Shown: one piece after another, positions 1 through 7,959 of the stretch | Layout of the letters: every line of letters begins with the position of its first letter | Position numbering within the stretch: position 1 is the first letter of the stretch | NCBI RefSeq assembly: GCF_022095675.1 | Contig: NZ_JAHYSG010000022.1 | Coordinates: 1-64,000, forward strand | Direction of reading: 5' to 3' | Origin: Dactylosporangium sp. AC04546 | GTDB lineage: Bacteria; Actinomycetota; Actinomycetes; Mycobacteriales; Micromonosporaceae | DNA length: 64,000 bases | The notes under the pieces: generated by a model | Told to the model about the DNA's origin: nothing | Database searches by the model: none | Seen by the model: only the letters and a program-made list of their open reading frames with translations | Program-made: the position numbers and the translations under genes

Positions 1-2658
1 CCGCCGCCGCCCCGGCCCCCGCGGATGCAGCCGCCGCCGCCCGCGCGCGGCAAGAAGACGCCGCTCGACCGGGTGGACAAGCCGAAGTACAAGGACCGCT
101 CGGCCGCGATCGACCTGGCGATCACCGAGATCGCCGGGCACCTGACGTTCACGCCGAACACGGTGACGGCCTGGTACTGGCTGCCCGAGGTGCGCTGGGC
201 GTTCCGGCCCGACGCCGAGCGCGAGGCGCTGCTGTCGGCGATCTCCGAGCAGTATGCGGGCCTGGCCGGGTTCCGGCTGCACCTGCGGCGCACCACCCGG
301 CCGTTCCCGGCCGACCAGTGGGCGCGCGTGGTCGACGGCAACACGCCACACCCGCTGCCCTCGGTGCCGCGCGCCTCGTCGTGGTCGGACCACCTGGTGG
401 CCGCCCAGAAGCACCTCCTGTCGATCAACCACGCCGAGGGTCAGACATACCTCGGGATCGCCTTCGCCCGCCGCACGCTGGGCGACACGTTCATGGAGCG
501 GATCGGCTCGCTGTTCAAGCGGGGCGTGGCCGACGCCGAGCGGCGCCGCATGGCCCGCACCGTCGAGCAGTTCGACGAGGTGCTCGGCGCCTTCGGCATG
601 CGCGGCCGGCGGGTCACCGCGTTCGAGCTGGAGTGGTTGCTGTACCGCTCGGTCGCGCTCGGCATGTCCCCGCCCACCGGGATCACCACCCTCGACGGCG
701 GCTGGGACCGCGGCGACCTGCTCGCGCTGACCGAGCAGATCGAGCGCTACCGCACGCCCTACGGCTCGACGGTCAAGCTGGTCAACCGGGGCACCGGCGA
801 GGAGCGGCACGTCGCCGTCCTCACCGTCGGCCGTATGGAGCCGCTGGAGATCCCCGAGCGGCACGAGCCGTGGCTGCACTTCCACGAGCGCCTGCCGTGG
901 CCGATGGAGATCTCCTCGCGGATCGACATCCTCGGCCCGGGCGACTCGTTCCGCAACCTCGAGCACCGGCTCCGCCTGATCCGCTCCCAGCAGGCCGACT
1001 ACTCCGAGCACGGCATCGACGCGCCGCCGGAGCTGGAGCGCCTGGCCAAGCGGGCCCTCACCATCGGCGACGAGATCAGCACCGGCCTGCCCGTCGACTC
1101 GTCCCGCGCCCACGGCTGGCACCGGGTCGCGGTCAGCGGGCGCACCCGCGAGGAGTGCCTGGAGCGGGCCCGCCGGGTCACGCAGATGTACTCGCGCGAG
1201 ATGCGGCTCGCCCTGCAGCACCCGAAGAACCAGGACTGGCTGGCCCGCGAGTTCATCCCCGGCGAGCCACTGGCCAACACCGGTTACGTCCGGCGGATGC
1301 CCGTCAAGCTGTTCGCGGCCGCCCTGCCGCAGGCCGCGTCCACCGTCGGTGACCGCCGCGGCGATCTCATCGGTCGTACCGCCGGCACCTCCCGCCGCCC
1401 GGTCTTCCTCGACCTGCACTTCCCGATGGAGGTGCGCGAGCGGTCGGGCCTGGCGGTCTTCGTCGCCGAGCCCGGCGGTGGCAAGTCGACCCTCATGGGC
1501 GCGCTCGGTTACCTCGCCTCCCGCCGCGGCGTCCAGGTCACGCTCCTCGACCCGTCCGGCCCGCTGGCCCGTCTGTGCGCGATGCCGGAGCTGGCGCCCT
1601 TCTCCCGGGTGCTCAACCTGACCGGCTCCGAGCAGGGCACCCTGGCCCCCTACGCGCTCATCCCGACCCCGCAGCGCGGCCACTACGCCGCCGGCCCGGC
1701 CGGCGACCGCGAGTTCGAGATCTCCGTCTCCAACGCCCGCGCCGAGCGCCGCATGCTGGTCCAGGACATCTGCATGATGCTGGTCCCGCCCCAGGTGGCC
1801 CGCGAGGCATCCACCGCGACCATGCTCCGCCACGCCGTCCGGCAGGTCCCCGCCGAGGAGTCCTCCACCCTCGAGGACGTCATCCGCGCCCTCCGCGACA
1901 CCGGCGACCACGAGGCACTGGAGCTCGGCAACCTGCTCCTCGACACCGCCGAGATGCCGCTCGCGATGCTGTTCTTCGGCTCCCCGCCCGCACACCTGCT
2001 CGGCGCCGACGCGGCCCTCACGGTCATCACCATGGCCGGCCTGCGCCTACCCGACCTGAAGATCGAGCGCGAGTACTGGTCGGCCGAGGAAGCCCTCGCC
2101 CTGCCCATGCTGCACACCGCCCACCGCCTCGCCGTGCGGCGCTGCTACGGCGGCGACATGTCGCAGCGCAAGCTCGTCGGCCTGGACGAGGCCCACTTCA
2201 TGGAGGGCTGGCGCTCCGGCCGCTCGTTCCTGGTCCGCCTGGCCCGCGACTCCCGCAAGTGGAACCTCGCCGCGCTGGTCGCCTCCCAGAACCCCAAGGA
2301 CATCCTCGGCCTCGACGTGCAGAACCTGGTCTCGACCGTCTTCGTCGGCCGCATCGCCGAGGACTCCGAGATCGCCGCCGAGGCCCTGCGCCTGCTCCGC
2401 GTGCCCACTGACGTCGGCTATGAGCAGACCCTGGCCGCACTGTCCCAGGTGGACACCGCTTCCTCGGCCCGGCTGGGCTTCCGAGAGTTCGTCATGCGAG
2501 ACGTCGACGGCCGCGTGCAGAAAATCCGAGTCGACGTCTCCTACGTCCAGGACCTGCTCCGCTACCTGGACACAACACCGGGGGGTGTACCGTCCGGCGG
2601 CACCGTCGGCGGCGAGGTCGTGGACATCCACGACGACGACCCGGAGGACGATCGGTGA
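1..2658 (+). CDS. VirB4-like conjugal transfer/secretion ATPase (5' end probably outside window)
   Basis: Large P-loop ATPase of the VirB4/TraC type, expected to power a type IV secretion-like machine at the inner face of the membrane. Counting from the first ATG (base 25), a Walker A motif (EPGGGKSTL) lies near residue 482 and a Walker B (LVGLDEAH) near residue 717. The N-terminal half has no P-loop and resembles the VirB4 adaptor region. The frame is open to base 1 with only proline- and arginine-rich codons before the ATG, and no Shine-Dalgarno is visible, so the true start is likely upstream. It overlaps the next gene by 4 nt (ATGA-type coupling: stop at 2656-2658, next start 2655). Family call is firm at the level of VirB4-like ATPase; whether it serves DNA transfer or protein export is not visible. 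Confidence 0.8.
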   Translation, partial: PPPPRPPRMQPPPPARGKKTPLDRVDKPKYKDRSAAIDLAITEIAGHLTFTPNTVTAWYWLPEVRWAFRPDAEREALLSAISEQYAGLAGFRLHLRRTTRPFPADQWARVVDGNTPHPLPSVPRASSWSDHLVAAQKHLLSINHAEGQTYLGIAFARRTLGDTFMERIGSLFKRGVADAERRRMARTVEQFDEVLGAFGMRGRRVTAFELEWLLYRSVALGMSPPTGITTLDGGWDRGDLLALTEQIERYRTPYGSTVKLVNRGTGEERHVAVLTVGRMEPLEIPERHEPWLHFHERLPWPMEISSRIDILGPGDSFRNLEHRLRLIRSQQADYSEHGIDAPPELERLAKRALTIGDEISTGLPVDSSRAHGWHRVAVSGRTREECLERARRVTQMYSREMRLALQHPKNQDWLAREFIPGEPLANTGYVRRMPVKLFAAALPQAASTVGDRRGDLIGRTAGTSRRPVFLDLHFPMEVRERSGLAVFVAEPGGGKSTLMGALGYLASRRGVQVTLLDPSGPLARLCAMPELAPFSRVLNLTGSEQGTLAPYALIPTPQRGHYAAGPAGDREFEISVSNARAERRMLVQDICMMLVPPQVAREASTATMLRHAVRQVPAEESSTLEDVIRALRDTGDHEALELGNLLLDTAEMPLAMLFFGSPPAHLLGADAALTVITMAGLRLPDLKIEREYWSAEEALALPMLHTAHRLAVRRCYGGDMSQRKLVGLDEAHFMEGWRSGRSFLVRLARDSRKWNLAALVASQNPKDILGLDVQNLVSTVFVGRIAEDSEIAAEALRLLRVPTDVGYEQTLAALSQVDTASSARLGFREFVMRDVDGRVQKIRVDVSYVQDLLRYLDTTPGGVPSGGTVGGEVVDIHDDDPEDDR

Positions 2659-4610
2659 AACGCTTGCCCGTGTATGCGGCCGTGATCATCGTGACGGCGA
2701 TGGCCACGCTGTTCGGCGGGTTCGCAAGCCCCTCTACCGCGGCCCCACTCCCGCAGGCTCCTGGCGATCCGTTGTGCACGGTCGAGGAGTGGCGGGTGCC
2801 GACGAACTTCCAGAACTGCGCTAATCGGTTGCAGGTGGATGTTCAGTCTCGGATCAGCTGCTTGGACGCCCCAACCCCGAGCGCACCTGACTCGGGCATG
2901 GCTGGCTGGTTCGCCCAGCGCCCTGAGTCGTCCAAAGGATCACGACTTTGGTATCGCTACAGCGAGTACGGATACGCTGGATACGACTTTTCTACGTACG
3001 ACTTGAAATGCGCGTCAGTAGTCACGAACCCGAGCGCCGAATTTGAGAACACCGTTGCCAATGGTGAGTTCTTGCTCGCAACTGGAATTCTCGGCGGTTC
3101 GAACGCGCTGCGCGAGCGAGCATGGGACCCGTCGTACATGTGGGGATGGGCAGACCCGCTCGTTGACACCGCCACGAGAGCTATTTACTCAAAGGTGTTC
3201 ACCGCCTTCGGGGCTGTCACTCTGACGGTGGTCGGACTGTACTTGCTCTGGCGATCGCGCCAGTCAGACCTGTCGAATGCCATGACGACGGCCGGCTGGG
3301 CAGTCTTCGTAATGGTACTGATCACGGCGCTAGCCTCGTGGCCGAGCTGGTCCGCCGGATTGGCCGACAAGACCTTGGTCTCCAGTCTCGGCGTAATACA
3401 CGACGCCGTCGGACCGCCCGATCAGTCGATTCCGCCCGATCAGTGCCGAAACCTCGACCCCGCCGCCTGCCAGGACAAAAGACCGCCGGCGGTACGGGCA
3501 AGCGACACGGTCGTGGACGGCCTACTCTACCGCAACTGGCTGCGAGGCACTCTCGGCTCGGCGGACAGTGACACAGCAACGAAGTATGGACCCGCGCTCT
3601 ATGATGCCAAGTCCTTCTCCTGGGAAGATATCGAGAAGATTCGGGCTGACGAGAAACGAGCGACCGAACGCGAAGAAGAGCGCATTCGCAACAACCAGCC
3701 AGGCCCACCAATTGTGTCGACGATGCGCAAGGTGATCACCGACGAGAAACAGCAACGGTGGATGCGGATCGCAGAACAGATCAAAACCGAAGACCCCGAG
3801 GCGTACCAACACCTGCAGGGCAGTAAAGGGATGGACCGGATCGGTGCCGGATTCCTGGCGATCTTGTCGGCACTATTCTTCGCACTCTTTGACATCACAG
3901 CGTCCATCCTCGTAATTCTAGGGTTTCTAATCTTCCGATGGGCAGTGATCGCATCTCCAATACTTGGCACCGTCGGATTGTTGCGACCAGCGAACGCTGG
4001 GCTTCGGCGTCTTGGGAATGCCGTCATCGCGGCAATCTTTAACATCATCATCTTCGGAGCCGGATCCGCGATTTATCTTCTTGCCGTTTCAATGATCCTG
4101 GGGACGGCCTCCCTTGCTGGCTGGCTACAGGTCGTGCTCATCTGGCTCACCGGAGTTGTTGGATGGTTGCTGCTGCGGCCTTATCGGCGGATTACGCAGC
4201 TTGGGGGTAAGGACTCCTCTCGGGCCATTACCTCAGCCGGTAGTTGGCATCGGCTCTTCCTGCGGGATGTTCGGCAGGCTGCGGCGTTGAAGATTGTGGA
4301 CGCCGGCGGGACCAACGAGCCCAAGAGTGCTCGTGGGAAAGAGTCCGTGCAGACGCAGGTGCGGCCGGAGTCGCGAACTGAAGACTCCGTCGCAGTTGGG
4401 ATCGGTGGCGGCGGGCAGGAAGCTGGCGGGCGGCCTGAGACCGGTGGGGCGCAGCCACGGCAACGGCGGCAGCGGGACCCTGTCTGGGAAGAGGCTGACG
4501 TGCCCGCCGAAAATGCCCCTTCGTATTCGATTTATCGGCCGGATTCTGATCGGAGCAGCCGGGATCGGGCGCCTGCGCGACGGCCGGAGTCGGCCAGTTT
4601 GCCGGGGTGA
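2655..4610 (+). CDS. Polytopic membrane protein, VirB6/TrbL-like
   Basis: Predicted 651-residue membrane protein. A signal peptide (residues 1-30, ending near STAAPLP) is followed by an extracytoplasmic stretch to about residue 170, hydrophobic helices near 175-200 and 212-235, a charged loop (about 300-395), a cluster of helices from about 400 to 505, and a charged, Gly/Pro-rich cytoplasmic tail. This topology, directly after a VirB4-like ATPase and translationally coupled to it, suggests the inner-membrane channel subunit (VirB6/TrbL-like). That is an inference from layout; no single motif proves it. Base composition is visibly more AT-rich than the flanking genes (for example around 3890-4080), pointing to a different history for this segment. 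Confidence 0.7.
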   Translation: MKRLPVYAAVIIVTAMATLFGGFASPSTAAPLPQAPGDPLCTVEEWRVPTNFQNCANRLQVDVQSRISCLDAPTPSAPDSGMAGWFAQRPESSKGSRLWYRYSEYGYAGYDFSTYDLKCASVVTNPSAEFENTVANGEFLLATGILGGSNALRERAWDPSYMWGWADPLVDTATRAIYSKVFTAFGAVTLTVVGLYLLWRSRQSDLSNAMTTAGWAVFVMVLITALASWPSWSAGLADKTLVSSLGVIHDAVGPPDQSIPPDQCRNLDPAACQDKRPPAVRASDTVVDGLLYRNWLRGTLGSADSDTATKYGPALYDAKSFSWEDIEKIRADEKRATEREEERIRNNQPGPPIVSTMRKVITDEKQQRWMRIAEQIKTEDPEAYQHLQGSKGMDRIGAGFLAILSALFFALFDITASILVILGFLIFRWAVIASPILGTVGLLRPANAGLRRLGNAVIAAIFNIIIFGAGSAIYLLAVSMILGTASLAGWLQVVLIWLTGVVGWLLLRPYRRITQLGGKDSSRAITSAGSWHRLFLRDVRQAAALKIVDAGGTNEPKSARGKESVQTQVRPESRTEDSVAVGIGGGGQEAGGRPETGGAQPRQRRQRDPVWEEADVPAENAPSYSIYRPDSDRSSRDRAPARRPESASLPG

Positions 4611-4616
4611 CGGGCG

Positions 4617-5156
4617 ATGCGGACGGTCCTGCGCCTGCTTGGTTCGCGATATGGGATCGCGTTGGTGCTGGTGGTCGTGGTCGTCGCTGTCGTGGGGTTT
4701 GGGCGGACCGTCTTTCGGGATCGCGAATCGCGGTCGGGTAGCGACGCGTTCGGGCCTACTGTCGCGCCCGTTGAAACTACGCCCGATCCGTACAATTCGC
4801 TCGGAGACGACAGCGTTGTCGAGCCCAGCGCCGCTCCTTCCTTGAGTAAAGGGGCGGCTGATGCCGGTAGCGTGGCAACCCGATTTGCCAATGCGTGGCT
4901 GCGTAAGCCTGGGCAGAGCGGGGAGCAGTGGCGGGCTGGGCTGAAGCCTGATGCCTCGACCGATCTCATGGCCGAACTCGCAGAGACCGATCCGAGCGAT
5001 GTGCCGGCATCGAACATCACCGGGCCGGCCGTGCTGGAGAACCTCGGCGCGGATACTCGGGCACGCTTTCCGGCGGATGGCGGGACCATCGTTCTCGGAC
5101 TGCAGGTCATTAACGGACGGTGGCAGGTCACGTCGCTCGACTGGGAGGCAGCGTGA
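4617..5156 (+). CDS. Single-pass membrane protein of the T4SS-like operon
   Basis: A 179-residue protein with one N-terminal membrane helix (residues 11-30), a Ser/Pro-rich linker and a C-terminal extracytoplasmic domain of about 90 residues beginning near ATRFANAWL. A membrane anchor followed by a small alpha+beta domain of this size is the architecture of NTF2-like VirB8/TcpC subunits, but I cannot establish the fold from sequence alone. It starts 6 nt after the VirB6-like gene, and its TGA overlaps the GTG start of the next gene by 4 nt, so it is part of the same operon. A VirB8-like role is inference. Confidence 0.6.
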   Translation: MRTVLRLLGSRYGIALVLVVVVVAVVGFGRTVFRDRESRSGSDAFGPTVAPVETTPDPYNSLGDDSVVEPSAAPSLSKGAADAGSVATRFANAWLRKPGQSGEQWRAGLKPDASTDLMAELAETDPSDVPASNITGPAVLENLGADTRARFPADGGTIVLGLQVINGRWQVTSLDWEAA

Positions 5157-6295
5157 GCGATCCGGAGGCCATGGAGGGCCTGGAGGGTGGCGAGCGGCGG
5201 AAGCTCCGCCCAGCGTTGCTGGTAGCGCTCGCCACCGTGCTCATCCTGGTGTGCTGCGGCGGCGGGGTGGTATCGCTGTTCATGGATGCTGCGGACAAGA
5301 CGGTCGACTATGCCGCCGGGTGTGGCAATGGGCAGCTGGTGGACGCCGCCGCGGAGCTGCCGTCGCACCGGTCGTACAACCAGGAGCAGGTTCGCAACGC
5401 CGCGATCATCGTTCGGGTCGGGCAGGACATGAAAGTGCCGCCGCGGGGCTGGATCATCGCGGTTGCCACCGCCATGCAGGAATCGAATCTGAAAAACCTG
5501 CCGCACCTCGGGGCGCGCAATGACCACGACTCGCTCGGACTGTTCCAGCAGCGGCCGAGCACCGGCTGGGGTACGCCGGAGCAAATCATGGATCCGCAGT
5601 ACGCCTCCCGCAAATTCTATGAAAAACTGCTGACCATTCGGGGCTGGGAAACGATGGCGCTCACCAGGGCCGCCCAGCGGGTGCAACGCAGCGCATACCC
5701 CAATGCGTACGCGAAGCACGAAGAGGCCGCGACGACAATCGTGAATTCGTTGACGGGCGGCGCTGGGCGCGCTGTCGGCAATCAGCTGCAGATGCAATGC
5801 GCCGTTGCCGGGCAGGTGGCCGCTTCCGGCTGGACTGCGCCGGTCAAAGGCAAGGTCGGTTCCGGCTATCGGACCGCTTCACGGCCGGACCACCAGGGCG
5901 TCGACCTCATCGTCCCGAAAGGCACGCTCATTCGCGCCGCCGCCGCCGGCATCGTCATCAAGGCCCGCTGCAATGCTGTGGCGCCGAACGGGTCAGACTG
6001 GGGCTGCTGGCGTGACGGGTCGCCGTCGGTTCGCGGCTGTGGATGGTACGTCGACATTCGGCACGCGAATGGGATTATCACGCGGTACTGCCACATGGTG
6101 AAACAGCCCAGTGTGGTCGTCGGCCAGAGTGTGGCACCGGGTCAAGAAATCGGATTCTCCGGCTCGACCGGGCACTCGTCCGGCCCGCATGTGCATTTCG
6201 AGACGCACATCAACAACGATTCGAGCAAGAACGGCGCGGTCGACCCCGTTCAGTTCATGCAGCGCATGGGCGCGCCGCTGGGAATCGAGCCGTGA
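5153..6295 (+). CDS. Fused lytic-transglycosylase-like and M23 peptidase wall hydrolase
   Basis: Predicted 380-residue membrane-anchored peptidoglycan hydrolase. After a short cytoplasmic tail there is one helix (about 21-41). Residues about 75-200 form a lysozyme-like segment with a candidate catalytic glutamate in AMQESNL and the conserved-looking SLGLFQQRPS. Residues about 225-380 are an M23 metalloendopeptidase with DHQGVD and GPHVHFE zinc motifs. The two activities would cut glycan strands and peptide bridges, as VirB1-type proteins do to let a secretion channel cross the wall. The start is the GTG at 5153, which overlaps the preceding TGA by 4 nt and gives the best operon spacing; longer frames begin inside the upstream gene. 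The next gene is coupled by GTGA at 6292-6295. Confidence 0.82.
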   Translation: MSDPEAMEGLEGGERRKLRPALLVALATVLILVCCGGGVVSLFMDAADKTVDYAAGCGNGQLVDAAAELPSHRSYNQEQVRNAAIIVRVGQDMKVPPRGWIIAVATAMQESNLKNLPHLGARNDHDSLGLFQQRPSTGWGTPEQIMDPQYASRKFYEKLLTIRGWETMALTRAAQRVQRSAYPNAYAKHEEAATTIVNSLTGGAGRAVGNQLQMQCAVAGQVAASGWTAPVKGKVGSGYRTASRPDHQGVDLIVPKGTLIRAAAAGIVIKARCNAVAPNGSDWGCWRDGSPSVRGCGWYVDIRHANGIITRYCHMVKQPSVVVGQSVAPGQEIGFSGSTGHSSGPHVHFETHINNDSSKNGAVDPVQFMQRMGAPLGIEP

Positions 6296-6915
6296 ACGAT
6301 TTCTCGCCGGACGACCTGCCGGACTGGGACCTTCTCGCCGGCGGCGTTGAGCGCGTGCCAGCAGGAATCGAGCTGGTACCGGCGGGGAGTGTTCGCGAGT
6401 TGCGCGGGCGGCGCGCGGTCATCGGTGTGCCTGGCATGGGCTGGCGTCGGGATCTCAGGGCCGACAATCCGGTGGTTCAGGCGAGTCGGACGTATGTTCC
6501 GGTACTGCCTGAGCAGGAATGGTATCGAGCCGAAGCTGAGCAGACGGAGGTTTTTGCGCCTCTGGTACCGCTGGAACGTGTTTGGGTGGAGCGGACTTCA
6601 CCGACCGTGCGGCCGCCCGATGACGTAGATCTTGTTTCCCGGTTGGTTTCGCTGGATGCGCCGCCCGCGCGGCCGCCTCGGCGGGTTCGGGATGTTGTCG
6701 GCGTTACTGGATTGCGGGTGGTTCGGGTGCCTGGGCCTGATGACAAGGCTGCGCGGGATGAGCGGGATTTGCGAGCGGTTACTGAGCCGTACAACTCGGC
6801 TGAGGGGGATATCTGCGTGCGAGTCTGCCGGGAGGTGGAGTGGTATCGGTGGGGGTGGAGCGGGCAGATCCCGAAGACGATGGAGATACCTACCCACCTG
6901 TTGTGGGTGGAGTAG
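6292..6915 (+). CDS. Hypothetical protein, last gene of the T4SS-like operon
   Basis: A 207-residue soluble-looking protein that I do not recognise. It has no signal peptide or membrane helix. It is rich in Arg, Val, Pro and Glu, with a central proline/arginine stretch (about 110-130) and a tryptophan-rich C-terminus. The GTG start at 6292 overlaps the stop of the M23 gene, so it is translated from the same message. The position suggests an accessory cytoplasmic factor for the secretion module, but no function can be assigned. It is directly abutted by the convergent gene ending at 6916. Confidence 0.6.
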   Translation: MNDFSPDDLPDWDLLAGGVERVPAGIELVPAGSVRELRGRRAVIGVPGMGWRRDLRADNPVVQASRTYVPVLPEQEWYRAEAEQTEVFAPLVPLERVWVERTSPTVRPPDDVDLVSRLVSLDAPPARPPRRVRDVVGVTGLRVVRVPGPDDKAARDERDLRAVTEPYNSAEGDICVRVCREVEWYRWGWSGQIPKTMEIPTHLLWVE

Positions 6916-7539
6916 TTATGTAATCTTGCGAGCGTCGCAGACTCGCCAACTGTCCGACCTCGTTAAGCCGAACTCCCATTCTTCAACCTGGATTGACCGT
7001 CGGCCATCAGCCTCTGGAATGGCCACATTGACATTGGCTCGAAGCGCCGCTGCAGTGTCTGACTCCCTCGCTACAACTAAGTCTGAGAAGGTCGCGGTGA
7101 TGGCGATTCCAAACTTCGACTCTAGCGCCTCGATCGCCGCAACCTCATTGTCAACTGCACCCAAGTTTGGTGCTTGACACGCAAACACGTTAGCCCGGGA
7201 GGGGTCACGGGCATTGAAGCGAGCGTTCAAATACTGTTGAAGCGTCACAGCTGGAGTTCCACGATCGGGCGTTGTGGCCTTGTCGTACAGGAAGTACGCC
7301 GTCAGCGATCCAGCCAAGCAAGCGAGGGCTGCCACGCTGATCACCGCTAGCAGCACCAGCCTCCGGGTGTTGGACGGGGGCTTTGGCGGTGGGGTTGGGC
7401 CGGGGTTTCGCGGGACGCGGCCGAGTGGGACGTCCTTGCCGATGATCTCGCCCTCGAGGACTTCGTCGTTGCCTTGACGTGATCTTGGGATCGACCTTGG
7501 GTGATCAATCTCGGGGTCGTTCGGCTTCGATGGGTCCAC
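6916..7539 (-). CDS. Membrane-anchored protein resembling actinobacterial Rv0361-type/DUF4878-like proteins
   Basis: A 207-residue protein. Residues 1-60 are charged and Pro-rich, residues about 63-86 form one membrane helix (LVLLAVISVAALACLAG), and residues 95-207 are an extracytoplasmic domain starting TLQQYLNARF and ending in a WRVCD motif. The layout resembles many actinobacterial proteins with a single helix and a small NTF2-like external domain. The GTG at 7539 is preferred over longer readings because a TAGCCT -10-like box sits 7 nt upstream, predicting a leaderless message. The upstream open frame has a different, Arg/Cys-rich composition typical of non-coding shadow. Function unknown. 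Confidence 0.65.
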   Translation of the reverse strand: MDPSKPNDPEIDHPRSIPRSRQGNDEVLEGEIIGKDVPLGRVPRNPGPTPPPKPPSNTRRLVLLAVISVAALACLAGSLTAYFLYDKATTPDRGTPAVTLQQYLNARFNARDPSRANVFACQAPNLGAVDNEVAAIEALESKFGIAITATFSDLVVARESDTAAALRANVNVAIPEADGRRSIQVEEWEFGLTRSDSWRVCDARKIT

Positions 7540-7546
7540 GGTCCTG

Positions 7547-7552
7547 AGGCTA
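7547..7552 (-). promoter_or_regulatory. Predicted -10 box (TAGCCT), leaderless start at 7539
   Basis: TAGCCT on the minus strand with 7 nt between it and the GTG at 7539, placing the expected transcription start at or next to the first base of the codon. Confidence 0.45.
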
Positions 7553-7959
7553 TCCGCCCACAGCCGGTCGAGCACATTCCCACACCGCGCCCGCCTACCA
7601 GCGGCGGGCACACGACGAAAGCCAACGCCACCACACGAAGACGGACCCACGAGGGTGGTGCTCGCCAATCGCCGCCTTGAGCTGGCGCTTCCAGGGCCTG
7701 GCAATCCAACCCCGCACTCCGGCAATTCGCCATATGCCGCCAAGCAGAAGGGCAATCCCGGCTGCGGATCGCCTCCTGCGATACCGGTAGGTGGCCAATC
7801 GAGGCGGCGGGCGTGGTGAGGAACTGCTGTAGGCGGCTGGCCGGAGTTCGAGGGGACCGGGCGTTAGCTGCGGGAACGTCAGAGGCCCAGTGTGGTTGCT
7901 GACTGTGTCTCGCGTCTGCGTTACCGTTCCCGCATCTGGCTTGGCAGGGAAGGGGTACG
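7553..7959. other. Divergent intergenic region
   Basis: About 400 bases between the divergent genes starting at 7539 and 7960. Open frames run through it on the minus strand, one with a short hydrophobic stretch (around 7715-7760), but none has a convincing start or gene-like composition. I see no repeat or RNA gene. A purine-rich Shine-Dalgarno-like tract (GGGAAGGGG) lies just before 7960. Confidence 0.4.
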
